Made by a program: the position numbers and the translations under genes. A stretch of DNA of 64,000 nucleotides from JALYGK01 sp036259835 (GTDB lineage Bacteria > Actinomycetota > UBA4738). The notes below the pieces were generated by a model, which saw nothing but the letters and a program-made list of their open reading frames with translations, was not told the DNA's origin and made no database searches. Shown in pieces: positions 15,869 through 25,211 of the stretch. The stretch is from contig DATABA010000012.1 in assembly GCA_036259835.1 (NCBI GenBank), positions 1 to 64,000 of the forward strand, in the 5' to 3' direction. The stretch's first letter is position 1, and every line of letters starts with the position of its first letter.

Positions 15869-17842
15869 ATGGAACGCTCCCCCACCAAGGCAGATCGACA
15901 GCTCATCCGGGCGCAAAGCGCGTCTGCGAATGAGCTCGAATACGCCGTCCGGCTCGAACGCGGAATGGTTCGAGTCCGCTGGTTCGGTGTCCTGCTCGGC
16001 GGCTACCTGGTCCTCCAGACGAACAACACTCCGGTCCCTCCGTACGCGTCGCGGGGCCTGATTGCGTTCGCGTTCTCGCTGATCGCGCTTCTGGCGGTCG
16101 GGAACGTGTTGATCGTCCTGGCCATGCGGCGTGGCCTCTCCGTGGAGGGGTTCAAGCGTCTCGGGCTCGCGGCGTTCGCTCTCGATGGCGTGGTTCTCTA
16201 CGGCATCGCGTGGGCCTACAGCTTCGACCCGCGGGGATCGACGTGGGTCGTCATGTACATCCTTCCGCTCGAGGGTGCCTTGCGATACCAGCTCAACGGC
16301 GCCCTCGCCGTTGTGGCGGTGAGCTTCGTGAACGAGGTGGCCCGCGAGACGTACATGGCGCTCCGCTTCACGGAAGCGCGGCCGGACCTCTTCCTTCCGC
16401 GGTACGGGTTCGAAGTGGGACGAATCGCGTTTCGCGTCGGGATGCTTGCGCTCATCGCGTCCATTACGGGGTTCATGGCTCGTTCCCTCGCCCAGCAGCG
16501 AGACAAGGCCGCGCGGCAAGCGACGTTGTTCGAAGAGGTCGCGCAGCGCGAGGCGGCCGCCAGTCGCGAGCTCGCCGCCTTCAACACCGTGATCCTGGCC
16601 GGGGTTGCCGCGGAAGACTTGAGAGCTGCAGCGAAGCTCATGGCCGAGGCCATCGGACGGGACCTCGGTTTCGAGACGCTGACCATCATGGTTCGTGAGG
16701 GCGATGGGCTGCGGGTCATGGGCATGTACGGGATGCCGTTCTACGACCACATCGTTCCCATCGGAAAGGGCGTCACGGGGACGGCCGCGCTTCGAGGCCA
16801 CCCCATCAACGTGCCCGATGTCACGAAGTTCGCCGGCTACATCGAGGTGGATCCGGAGATGCGGTCGGAGCTAGCGGTACCCATGAAGATTGGAGATGAG
16901 GTCGTGGGCGTCGTCGACGTGGAGAGCCGAACCCTCAACGCCTACGACGACAAGACCGTGGACAGCCTGACTCGGCTGGCCGACCAGATGGCACTGGTGG
17001 TCCACAGCAACCAGCTCCTGTCCCAACAGCGGGAGACGATGATGCGCCTGCGCGAGCTGGACCAGATGAAATCGGACTTCATCGCCATCACGAGTCACGA
17101 GCTTCGCACCCCGATCACAGCGATCCGCGGGTTCGTGAAGACGCTGCTTCGCAACCGCGACCGCCTGTCCGCCGATCAGATCGCCAGCTTCATGCAGATC
17201 ATCGATCGCCAGAGCGAGCGCCTGGCCCGTCTGGTGGAGGACCTCCTGTTCGTCTCCAAGATCGAAGCGGGGACCATCCGCCTCAGCGTCGAGGAGGTGC
17301 ACCTTTCCAGGTTCCTGAAGGAGGTGGTCGACGCCCTGGGGCCGGAGCGCCGATCGCGAGTGTGGCTGGAAATCCACCAGGACGGCGACGTCACGATCGA
17401 TCCCCAGCGCCTCGACCAGATCCTTCGAAACCTCATCGAAAACGCGTTGAAGTTCTCACCCACCGATTCGACGGTGTTCGTCGAAGGAAGCGTGAACGAC
17501 GAGCGTCTCGAATTGTCCGTGGCCGACCAGGGCGTCGGGATCAAGCCCGAAGACATCCCGCGAATCTTCGACCGGTTTCATCAGGCCGGGCATGCCCTCA
17601 CCAGGGAGGCGGAAGGCGCGGGGCTCGGTCTCTACATCACCAAGCGACTGGTCGACGCCATGGGCGGCAGCATTTCGGTCACTTCGGCACCGGGCGAGGG
17701 CGCGACGTTCCGGGTCAGCCTTCCGGCCCGGCCGCCGGCCGACGCACACACAACGGTGGCGACGTTTCTCGAGGGTGCGGAGCCGGCGCGGACGCGCGGA
17801 TCCGAACCAACAGCGTCCGGCGTACGGCCATCAACCTCATGA
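15869..17842 (+). CDS. Membrane sensor histidine kinase with GAF domain
   Basis: A 657-residue sensor kinase. About five or six hydrophobic helices lie in residues 38-215, and a GAF-like domain at roughly 235-385 ends at ADQMALVVHSNQLL. The HisKA dimerisation helix has the phospho-acceptor His410 in ITSHELRTPITAIRG. The HATPase_c domain has the N box (NLIENALKFSP), G1 (VADQGVGIKPEDI), F box (IFDRFHQAG) and G2 (AGLGLYITKRLV). A disordered tail follows. No response regulator is adjacent, so its output partner is unknown. It is divergent from ffh and convergent with mug. Confidence 0.92.
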   Translation: MERSPTKADRQLIRAQSASANELEYAVRLERGMVRVRWFGVLLGGYLVLQTNNTPVPPYASRGLIAFAFSLIALLAVGNVLIVLAMRRGLSVEGFKRLGLAAFALDGVVLYGIAWAYSFDPRGSTWVVMYILPLEGALRYQLNGALAVVAVSFVNEVARETYMALRFTEARPDLFLPRYGFEVGRIAFRVGMLALIASITGFMARSLAQQRDKAARQATLFEEVAQREAAASRELAAFNTVILAGVAAEDLRAAAKLMAEAIGRDLGFETLTIMVREGDGLRVMGMYGMPFYDHIVPIGKGVTGTAALRGHPINVPDVTKFAGYIEVDPEMRSELAVPMKIGDEVVGVVDVESRTLNAYDDKTVDSLTRLADQMALVVHSNQLLSQQRETMMRLRELDQMKSDFIAITSHELRTPITAIRGFVKTLLRNRDRLSADQIASFMQIIDRQSERLARLVEDLLFVSKIEAGTIRLSVEEVHLSRFLKEVVDALGPERRSRVWLEIHQDGDVTIDPQRLDQILRNLIENALKFSPTDSTVFVEGSVNDERLELSVADQGVGIKPEDIPRIFDRFHQAGHALTREAEGAGLGLYITKRLVDAMGGSISVTSAPGEGATFRVSLPARPPADAHTTVATFLEGAEPARTRGSEPTASGVRPSTS

Positions 17843-17857
17843 GGGCGACGCGCCCCG

Positions 17858-18409
17858 CTATCCCGCAGCCCTTCTGAGGCGCCGGAATTCCGCGACCAGG
17901 TCGGGCAGCTGGTACGCGGCGGTCCGGCCGCTCGGGTTGGGCAATACCCACGACTTCGATTCACCAAGGTCTCGTGGCTGCGGACCGATGGCCGCTCGTG
18001 GCCGATCGAACGCGGCGCGGTAGGCCCCGACGCCCAGGACCGCGACGTAATGCGGCGCGAATCGACGCACTTTCCTCGTGAGGGTGCGCGCTCCGGCGCG
18101 AAGCTCCTCCACCCCGAGCTCGTCGGCCGCGGCGGTCGCTCTCGACACGATGTTCGTGACGCCAAGGCCGTTGGCGAGCAAGTCGTGATCCTCGAACGGC
18201 GAGAGCAGCCTTGGAGTGAACGCGGAGAGATGCAGCGCCTTCCAGAACCTATTCCCCGGCCGGGCGAAATGGTGCCCAACGGCAGCCGAATACAGACTCG
18301 GATTAATGCCGACGAAGAGGACGCGGAGCCGCGGAGCGATGACATCAGGAATGGTCCGGCCGCGGGCCGCCTCGAGCTCCTCTCGGGTCGGGCGCGGAGG
18401 CGCCTCCAC
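17858..18409 (-). CDS. mug: G/U-mismatch-specific uracil-DNA glycosylase (Mug/TDG family)
   Basis: Removes uracil or thymine mispaired with guanine, starting base-excision repair. The 183-residue protein shows the Mug/TDG active-site motif LFVGINPSLYSAAVGHHFA, with the catalytic-region GINPS, then RPGNRFWKALH, LANGLGVTNIV and the second motif WVLPNPSGRTAAY. Length matches the family. It ends 15 nt from the histidine kinase stop (convergent) and lies downstream of ftsY. Confidence 0.9.
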   Translation of the reverse strand: MEAPPRPTREELEAARGRTIPDVIAPRLRVLFVGINPSLYSAAVGHHFARPGNRFWKALHLSAFTPRLLSPFEDHDLLANGLGVTNIVSRATAAADELGVEELRAGARTLTRKVRRFAPHYVAVLGVGAYRAAFDRPRAAIGPQPRDLGESKSWVLPNPSGRTAAYQLPDLVAEFRRLRRAAG

Positions 18410-18418
18410 GGTGTGGCC

Positions 18419-19447
18419 TCAGCTCACCAGGCGGCGTGCGAAGGCCGCAGCGTCGAACGGTTCGAGGTCGTCGATGCCCTCCCCCGTCCCGATGAGCTTA
18501 ACGGGCACACCGAGCTCCTCCCGAACGGACAGCACCACGCCACCTCGGGCCGTCCCGTCCATCTTTGCCAGCACCACGCCGGTGACGTCGACCGCCTCCA
18601 TGAACCCGCGGGCCTGGGCGATGCCGTTCTGACCGGTGGTCGCGTCGAGCACGAGCAGGACCTCGTCGACTCTTCCTCCGGCTTTCTCAAGGACCCGTTT
18701 CACCTTCGCCAGCTCCTCCATGAGCGGCTGGCGAGTGTGGAGCCGCCCGGCCGTGTCGACGATGAGGACGTCGGCGTCTCGCGCTTTCGCCGCCTGCACC
18801 GCGTCGAAGGCCACCGCTCCGGGGTCCGCTCCCCTCGCCTGAGCAACGAGATGCGCTCCCGCACGGTCGGCCCACGTCGTGAGCTGCTCCGCCGCGGCCG
18901 CGCGGAAGGTGTCGCTGTTCGCAAGGCTTACGGTGCGCCCCTCCCTTCGAATCGCCTGAGCGAGCTTTCCGATCGTGGTTGTCTTCCCCGTTCCGTTGAC
19001 GCCCACCACCATTACGACCGCCGGTGAACCCTGTGGGGTCGACCAGGGCTCGTCGTTCTGGAACGTCCGGGCGATCTCTTCGGATACGACCTCGAGAGGG
19101 TCGTTTTCAGGTTGGTATCGCAACCGGACGCGCGCAACGATGTCCCGTGCCGCCTGCGGGCCGACGTCGGCTCTGACGAGGGCGTCCTCGAGTCCCTGCC
19201 ACGTATCGGCCGAGACCTCTCTGCCGCGAAAGACGGACCGAATTCGCTCGCCCAAGCCGGTTGGGGCCGGAGCTGCGCGAGGGCGCTCGAGAGCTTGCGG
19301 CAGGGTCGGCGCCGGTGCCTCCCCGGACACGGCAGCTTCGGTGGCACGGGGTGAAGCACCTCGTCGACGTGTCGCTATCGCCGCTGCAATGACGACCACC
19401 AGAACCGCGACGGCTATGGCGATACCGATGACGGTCGCGATACGCAC
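18419..19447 (-). CDS. ftsY: SRP receptor FtsY
   Basis: The SRP receptor GTPase docks ribosome-SRP complexes at the membrane. Unlike E. coli FtsY, this 342-residue form has an N-terminal transmembrane helix (residues 2-26) and only a short linker. The NG domain has P-loop GVNGTGKTTTIGKLA, DTAGRLHTR, AKMDGTARGGVVLS and GTGEGIDDLEPFD. A good ribosome-binding site (GAAAGGAG) precedes the ATG. It lies directly after smc, the common smc-ftsY arrangement. Confidence 0.96.
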   Translation of the reverse strand: MRIATVIGIAIAVAVLVVVIAAAIATRRRGASPRATEAAVSGEAPAPTLPQALERPRAAPAPTGLGERIRSVFRGREVSADTWQGLEDALVRADVGPQAARDIVARVRLRYQPENDPLEVVSEEIARTFQNDEPWSTPQGSPAVVMVVGVNGTGKTTTIGKLAQAIRREGRTVSLANSDTFRAAAAEQLTTWADRAGAHLVAQARGADPGAVAFDAVQAAKARDADVLIVDTAGRLHTRQPLMEELAKVKRVLEKAGGRVDEVLLVLDATTGQNGIAQARGFMEAVDVTGVVLAKMDGTARGGVVLSVREELGVPVKLIGTGEGIDDLEPFDAAAFARRLVS

Positions 19448-19492
19448 TCCTTTCGTGGCGTGGAAGGTGCTGATGAAGGAGGTCGGGAAGCG

Positions 19493-22400
19493 CTAGCGGA
19501 CCCCGGCCTCGACGGCGAGCCGCTGAGAGATTACCCGTGACGCGCCGTCGTTCCTCATCGACACGCCGTACAGGACATCGGCGATCTCCATCGTTCGCTT
19601 CTGATGAGTCACCACCAGAATCTGCGAGTCCCTGGCGAACTCACGGAGCACCTCCAGGAAGCGATGAAGGTTGACGTCGTCCAGCGCCGCCTCCACCTCG
19701 TCGAGAACGTAGAACGGGCTGGGTCGCGCGCGGAAGATCGCGAACAGGAAGGCCAGTGATGCCAGCGCTCGCTCGCCACCTGAGAGAAGCGAGAGCCGCT
19801 TGACGCGACCGCGTCCGGGCCGCGCCTCGATCTCCACGCCGGAGGTCAGCGGCGCATCGGGATCGAGAAGGGTCAGACGACCCTCCCCATCGGGGAACAT
19901 CGTGGAGAAGAGCGACGAGAACTCCCGCGAGACATCGGCGAACGCCGTGTGGAAGATCTCCGCGATGCGGCCGTCGATCTCCCGAATCACCTGTTGGAGA
20001 TCCCGACGAGCCGCCTTGACGTCCTCGAGCTCGCGGGTCAGAAAATCGTGTCGTTCCTGGAGGGAGTCCAGCTCACCGAGCGCGAGCATGTTGACCCGTC
20101 CCAGCAAATTGAGCCGGCGGGCGACCACGTCCGCCCGTCGCTGGAGAGCGTCGACGGAATCGTCCCCGGAAAGTGAGGCCACCACTTCACCGGGGTCGGC
20201 GGCATGCCCTTCACGGAGAATCCGCTCGGCCTCGGCGATTCGCACCTCGAGATCGCGCCTGGCCCGGTCATCCTCTTCGTGTTCCTGGCGAAGGCGTTCC
20301 GCCGTGGCCGCTTCCTGACGCCATTCGCGGTTCATCCGGTCCTGTTCGGCCTGAATGTTTCGAAGCGCTTCGGTCGCCGCCCGACGAGCGGCCTCGGCTC
20401 CGGCCAGGTTCCCTTCGGCGTTTCGAAGAAGCTCTTCCGCGCTCCCCCGCTCGGCTTGCGCGCCCCGAATGGACTCGAGAAGCGCGTCGGGGTCTTCTGC
20501 GGCGAGTGTGGCGATCTCGTTCCGAAGCCTCTGAACGGCCACGTCCAACCGGGACCGGTCCCGATGAAGCGCTTCGACCTCGACGCGAAGGTCAATCGGA
20601 GAGGGCCGAGTCGAACCGAGACGCTCGGAGAGCAACTGCTCCTCGCTGCGGAGTGATGCGAGCTCCCGCTCCGTGTCGGCCTTGTGGTCCGCTGCGGCCG
20701 TGATCGCGACGTCGGTCTGTTCCAACTCTCGCTTCACAGTCTCCATGCGAGCCGTGACCCCCGCCCGAACGCGCGCGGCTTCGGCCGTTCGCTCTCGCAC
20801 CGAGGCGAGCTGGCGCTCGACCGAAGCCTGCTCCGTTGCCACCTCCTCGAGCCACCGGTCGGGCGCTGCAGGCGTCCGGACGAACGTCTCACCGAGGACG
20901 AAGCCCCTCGACGTGACGAATTGAGCCCAGGGATGGGCGTGCCGGCGCGTGACGGCTTCGCGAAGATCCCCCGCAAGGAAGACGTTCGCCAGGAGCGCGG
21001 ACACCAGACGGCGAACTCGCGGGTCGGGCGTCACGTGGTCCAGCAGGCGCTCGCCCACGTTCCTCGGGCCGCCGCGGTCCGGCGACGACGCTTCGCCTGG
21101 ATCGCCTGCCATTAGCACGACGCTGCCCACCGAATCGCTCTCGGCATCGGCCAGAAGATCGTCATGGTCGGCGTAGACGACGGCGTCACCGGCCGGCCCG
21201 AGCGCGGCCCGAAGCGCTTCTTCGAGATGCTGCGGTACCGAGATCAGATCCCTGAGTAACCCGATGGCTTGGCGCCTGGTTCGCCCGAGGAACACTGTCC
21301 CCGGCGTTTCGGTGAGCTCCTTTCGTCGCGCCTCGAGCAGCTCCGCCCGCGCGAGGAGCCCGCGCTCCCTGACCTCCAGCTCGGCGAGCTCTCCGGCCAG
21401 TTCGGTGTCACGCTTCGCGAGCTCCGACTCTTCGGCAGCGAACGGTGTTTCCTTCGCGTCGAGCCGCTCGATCTCCGCTTCCAAATGCTCGGCTCTCTGC
21501 TCCAGATCGGTGAGCCGAGTCCGGAGCGCGGAGAGCTGGGCGGAACGTTCTTCGGCCGCGGCCTCTTCCACCGCTCGAAGGGCCGACTCTTTCTCCTCGA
21601 ACACCTGTCGGACCGTGGCCAGGCTTTGTTCCGTGCGTTCGAGCTCCTCCTCCAGGGCGAAGAGCCGCGCCGTACGGTTCCCTGAGGTTCCTGCCCGCTC
21701 CCTGGCCTCTCCTTCCCGCCGAATGGCCGAGCGAAGGCGAGACTCGGCGTCGGTGCGTGCGGCGACCGCCGCGAGATACAACTCCTCGGCACGACGTTCT
21801 GCTGATTCGGCCACTGCACGCTCGCCGTCCAACCGGGCAAGCTCGTTGTCCAGCTGTGCGAGGCGCTCCCTCATCTCCTGCTGCCTGGCCGCTACCGCTT
21901 CCCATGCCGGAAGACGCCGGTCGCGCTCCGCGTAGAGCTCCCGAAGCCTGGCGGCCGCCAGCTTCGCGGCGACCTCAGCCGCCTCGGTGGAGAGCGATTC
22001 GTGACGCCGGGCCAGGTCCGCCTGTTGTTTGAGTGGCTTGAGCTGCCGCCGCAGTTCTGTTGCCAGATCTTGAAGTCGAACCAGATCCTGCTCCAGCCCG
22101 GCGAGCTTTCGCTCGGCCCGGTCTCGCCGCCGTCGATGCTTGGCGATGCCCGCGGCTTCCTCGATGAACTGCCGGCGCTCCTCCGGGCGCGCCCACAGGA
22201 CCGCGTCGAGCTGGCCCTGCCCGACGATCGTGTGCAGCGCACGTCCCACTCCCGAATCGGACAGGACCTCCTGAATATCGAGCAGCCGGCACGGTCTCCC
22301 GGCCAAGCGGTACTCACTTTCGCCCGAGCGATACACCGCGCGGCTGATCTCCAGCTCCGACGCCGGGATGGGGATCTTGCCGGTGCCGTTGTCGATGACC

Positions 22401-22645
22401 AGCTTCACTTCGGCCATGCCAAGCGCCGGTCGAGCCGGACTTCCCGCGAAGATGACATCTCCCATGCTGGTCCCGCGGAGCGCACGCGGACCCTGTTCGC
22501 CGAGCACCCATGAGATGGCATCGACGACGTTGGACTTCCCCGAGCCGTTCGGTCCGACGATGACGCTGATCCCTGAGGTGAACTCGAGCGTCGTCTTGTC
22601 GCCGAACGACTTGAAGCCGCGCAGGGAGAGCGAACGAAGAAACAC
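19493..22645 (-). CDS. smc: Chromosome segregation protein SMC
   Basis: SMC is the ATPase of the condensin-like complex that compacts and segregates chromosomes. From GTG at 22645 the protein has 1050 residues: head N-part LRSLSLRGFKSFG and Walker A GPNGSGKSNVVDAISW, coiled coil, hinge (around FLGRTRRQAIGLLRDL), second coil, then ABC signature LSLLSGGERALASLAF and Walker B FYVLDEVEAALDD. It is shorter than the common ~1150-1200 residues, mainly through shorter coiled-coil arms. No ribosome-binding site is obvious before the GTG, but the preceding sequence has no SMC similarity. ScpA/ScpB genes are not in the window. Confidence 0.94.
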   Translation of the reverse strand: MFLRSLSLRGFKSFGDKTTLEFTSGISVIVGPNGSGKSNVVDAISWVLGEQGPRALRGTSMGDVIFAGSPARPALGMAEVKLVIDNGTGKIPIPASELEISRAVYRSGESEYRLAGRPCRLLDIQEVLSDSGVGRALHTIVGQGQLDAVLWARPEERRQFIEEAAGIAKHRRRRDRAERKLAGLEQDLVRLQDLATELRRQLKPLKQQADLARRHESLSTEAAEVAAKLAAARLRELYAERDRRLPAWEAVAARQQEMRERLAQLDNELARLDGERAVAESAERRAEELYLAAVAARTDAESRLRSAIRREGEARERAGTSGNRTARLFALEEELERTEQSLATVRQVFEEKESALRAVEEAAAEERSAQLSALRTRLTDLEQRAEHLEAEIERLDAKETPFAAEESELAKRDTELAGELAELEVRERGLLARAELLEARRKELTETPGTVFLGRTRRQAIGLLRDLISVPQHLEEALRAALGPAGDAVVYADHDDLLADAESDSVGSVVLMAGDPGEASSPDRGGPRNVGERLLDHVTPDPRVRRLVSALLANVFLAGDLREAVTRRHAHPWAQFVTSRGFVLGETFVRTPAAPDRWLEEVATEQASVERQLASVRERTAEAARVRAGVTARMETVKRELEQTDVAITAAADHKADTERELASLRSEEQLLSERLGSTRPSPIDLRVEVEALHRDRSRLDVAVQRLRNEIATLAAEDPDALLESIRGAQAERGSAEELLRNAEGNLAGAEAARRAATEALRNIQAEQDRMNREWRQEAATAERLRQEHEEDDRARRDLEVRIAEAERILREGHAADPGEVVASLSGDDSVDALQRRADVVARRLNLLGRVNMLALGELDSLQERHDFLTRELEDVKAARRDLQQVIREIDGRIAEIFHTAFADVSREFSSLFSTMFPDGEGRLTLLDPDAPLTSGVEIEARPGRGRVKRLSLLSGGERALASLAFLFAIFRARPSPFYVLDEVEAALDDVNLHRFLEVLREFARDSQILVVTHQKRTMEIADVLYGVSMRNDGASRVISQRLAVEAGVR

Positions 22646-22724
22646 CTTGGGGCAAAATGCTAACCGGGCACTGGACGGATTCTGGGAGATCACGACATTT
22701 CGCGGCGGCGCCGCGCCGCGGACC

Positions 22725-22997
22725 TCAGCGCGTGATCGTGAAGTCCGTCTCTCCGGTGGGCGGTTCCTCAGACACCTCGACTCCGCGGACCCGCGCCGAC
22801 GGCGGCCCGTGGCGACACCACTCCACCATCGCGTCGACGCTTTCCGCATCACCCTCGAACGCGGCCTCAACTCTTCCGTCGGGAAGATTCCGAACGAACC
22901 CTCCGACCACTCGCGACGACGCTTCCTTGCTGCAGTACCAGCGGAAGTTAACGCCCTGGACGTCTCCGTGGATGAAGACATGAACGCGCTTCGCCAA
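22725..22997 (-). CDS. acyP: Acylphosphatase
   Basis: Hydrolyses carboxyl-phosphate bonds of acylphosphates. The 90-residue protein has the active-site motif GDVQGVNFRWYC, whose arginine binds phosphate, and the catalytic asparagine region GGFVRNLPDGRVEAAFEG, as in small bacterial acylphosphatases. The only in-frame start before the conserved core is TTG at 22997. It lies between the large secreted hydrolase and smc; acyP next to smc is common in actinomycetes. Confidence 0.92.
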   Translation of the reverse strand: MAKRVHVFIHGDVQGVNFRWYCSKEASSRVVGGFVRNLPDGRVEAAFEGDAESVDAMVEWCRHGPPSARVRGVEVSEEPPTGETDFTITR

Positions 22998-23045
22998 TTC
23001 AGGTCCAGGTGCCGGCCAGACGGTTGAACGAGCCGCCGGATCTCT

Positions 23046-25178
23046 CTAGGTCGCCGCCGTGGCGTTGACCCTTGCGGTTGCCTCACGAACCGGTATCCGG
23101 AGAGTCATCCCGGATAGAGTGAGCGACGACGGCTGCGTCGACTGCTTCATGTAGGGGTCATCGTCTTGCGCCAGCTCGATCCGAATCCGATGTCCCTCCG
23201 GAAACAGCCAGCCGTTGCCGTTGAGGTCGAAGATCGTCGTCGCGTTCGCTGAAGCCACGCGTCGTACACCCCGATCGACCATCACGGCCTTGCCGTCCGG
23301 GAACACGTCGTACAGACGCGCGTTCAGCTGGATTCCGCTCCCCGTGCCCGTGTGCGGAACGACGACCCTGGTCCGTCCGATCATCGTGAAGTTCCTCCTC
23401 AGCGCGTTGGACTCGTACGCAGCGACACCTGCTCCGGGCGGCGACGTTTCAACGGGGCACCTACCACCGTTGCTCACCTGGTTTTCCACGGGATCGGAGC
23501 GCAGTGCGTGCGGTTCCTGCCCCGGTCCCGCGTCGCTGGTCGTCGCCCGCGAGTCGGTCGCGACGACCGACAGCGTGTTCCGCGCCAGCCTCCCGAAGCT
23601 CGAGGCGACGAATCGCGGCCCTGGCTCGTCAGCCGGATACGAAGCGCTCGCGTTCTCCGGACATATCTGGAGCGAGGCTCGCACGTTGAACCCCGGCTTC
23701 GGTGCGCTCGGGTTTCCCGGCGGCTTGGCGTAGTGGTCGATGAACCTGTTCAAGCGCGTGGTGACGCCCAACCGCTTTCGGTCAGTGGGCGCGGCGTTCA
23801 GATTGCCATTCGGGTAGTCGGAGTACCGGCACACATGGCGGTCGTTGCCACAGACGTCCCCCCATTCCTTCGCCTTGTTTTGGACGAAGTGCTGATAGTC
23901 GCCGTAGTCCTCCTGAACGGGGTAGCCCCGAAGGGTCCTCTTCAACCGCTCGACCATGCGACGGTTCTCGACCGGCGTGAACAGCGGATCGGTGAAGGTG
24001 CTCGCGCTGAAGACCGGGACGGGCCTGGTCAGGCCTCTGGCCAGCCGCAGGAAGAACCGGTTCTGGTAGTAAGCGGACCGGTCGTTGATGAATGACGGAA
24101 GCGTCTCCTCGATGGTTCGCGCGCAGACTGGGTTCGATTCGTATGGGTCTGTCGATTCCAGACACGCCGCGCCCTCATCGATGTACTCCGGGAACGTGGT
24201 GTGGTTGCCGCCCGGCGGGATGCCGGTCTTTCCGCTCGCGTACAGGGCGGCAACGATGGATTTCTTGGGAAATCCGAGCGGACTGTGGGAGTCGCTCCCG
24301 TCGGTCGCTGGCAGCGCGTCGCGCTTATGGGTTCCCGTTGGAACGAGCGAATAGACCAGGTCGGTCCACCCATACTTGGGCGCGGCAGCGGCAAGGCGCA
24401 TGACCTTCCCACCCGGACTCTTCCAATCGGGGTCGGTCATGGCGAGCCAGGAGAACCCGCCTCCGTACGACCCGCCGCTCACGACCACGCGGCGAGGGTT
24501 CACATTGAAGAAGGGGTCGTCCGCGAGCAATCCCGCCAGGTGCTGGTAGTCGTTGATCTCGAAGAGCCGCGAGTCCAGTTGCGTCTCTCCGGTGGAGCCC
24601 CGGTTCTGTCCGTTCACGAAGCCCCTCGCCGTGTACGTCAAGACCACATAGCCACGCGCGGCGAACCAGGCGTTGCTGTAGTGCCATTTCTCGCCGCCCG
24701 TGTCGATGGTCTGGGCTTCCCAACCGGTCTTGTTCCCCGCACAGCAACCGTGCATCAAGACGATGAGCGGATAGCCCTTCGAGGGCGGTGGATTTAGAGT
24801 TGGGTCGGGCAGGGACACGTCGACGTCGAGGGCAATGTCGCCGTTGCTGTCTGCTCCCGGCATCGTTGCGGCGTCAGACGCCTTCGCGGGCAGGCCGATG
24901 TATCCCTTGTACTTGGCGGGAACCGGGACCGCGCTGACGGCGCCTTCGTTTGGCTCGGTTCCTCCGGTTGGAGGGACGCCGTCGTCGCAGAACGTATAGG
25001 GAAGGGTCGTACCGTTCGCCGTGTCGTTGTCCACGGCGTCCTTTTGGGTGCACGCCCCCTTCAACGAAGCCAGGTCCGCCGACGCCGGCGCGGCACGGGC
25101 AACAACGAGGAACCCCCCCAGAAGGGCAACCAGGACGATCAGGCTTGGGAAGGTCTTGCGCCGGGACTCAACGGGCAT
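23046..25178 (-). CDS. Secreted CocE/NonD-type (S15-like) alpha/beta hydrolase
   Basis: A 710-residue exported protein with a signal peptide (hydrophobic residues 11-33, AxA-like end near APASA). The alpha/beta hydrolase part has an oxyanion-region LIVLMHGCCAGNKTGWEA, GYVVLTYTARGF, and the nucleophile elbow VVVSGGSYGGGF (Ser237). The C-terminal ~250 residues have the jelly-roll features of the X-Pro dipeptidyl-peptidase/CocE C-terminal domain (GTGSGIQLNARLYDVFPDG). Substrate is unknown: peptides, esters or glutaryl-type compounds are all seen in the family. It interrupts an otherwise housekeeping block between mutM and acyP, which suggests a lineage-specific insertion. Confidence 0.85.
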   Translation of the reverse strand: MPVESRRKTFPSLIVLVALLGGFLVVARAAPASADLASLKGACTQKDAVDNDTANGTTLPYTFCDDGVPPTGGTEPNEGAVSAVPVPAKYKGYIGLPAKASDAATMPGADSNGDIALDVDVSLPDPTLNPPPSKGYPLIVLMHGCCAGNKTGWEAQTIDTGGEKWHYSNAWFAARGYVVLTYTARGFVNGQNRGSTGETQLDSRLFEINDYQHLAGLLADDPFFNVNPRRVVVSGGSYGGGFSWLAMTDPDWKSPGGKVMRLAAAAPKYGWTDLVYSLVPTGTHKRDALPATDGSDSHSPLGFPKKSIVAALYASGKTGIPPGGNHTTFPEYIDEGAACLESTDPYESNPVCARTIEETLPSFINDRSAYYQNRFFLRLARGLTRPVPVFSASTFTDPLFTPVENRRMVERLKRTLRGYPVQEDYGDYQHFVQNKAKEWGDVCGNDRHVCRYSDYPNGNLNAAPTDRKRLGVTTRLNRFIDHYAKPPGNPSAPKPGFNVRASLQICPENASASYPADEPGPRFVASSFGRLARNTLSVVATDSRATTSDAGPGQEPHALRSDPVENQVSNGGRCPVETSPPGAGVAAYESNALRRNFTMIGRTRVVVPHTGTGSGIQLNARLYDVFPDGKAVMVDRGVRRVASANATTIFDLNGNGWLFPEGHRIRIELAQDDDPYMKQSTQPSSLTLSGMTLRIPVREATARVNATAAT

Positions 25179-25211
25179 GGCGACAGAAGGATACCCACCT
25201 CAACTACTCGA

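Noticed and set aside
14199..16061. 620-codon plus-strand open frame
   Set aside because: Antisense to rpsP and ffh; composition is His/Arg-rich as expected for a shadow.
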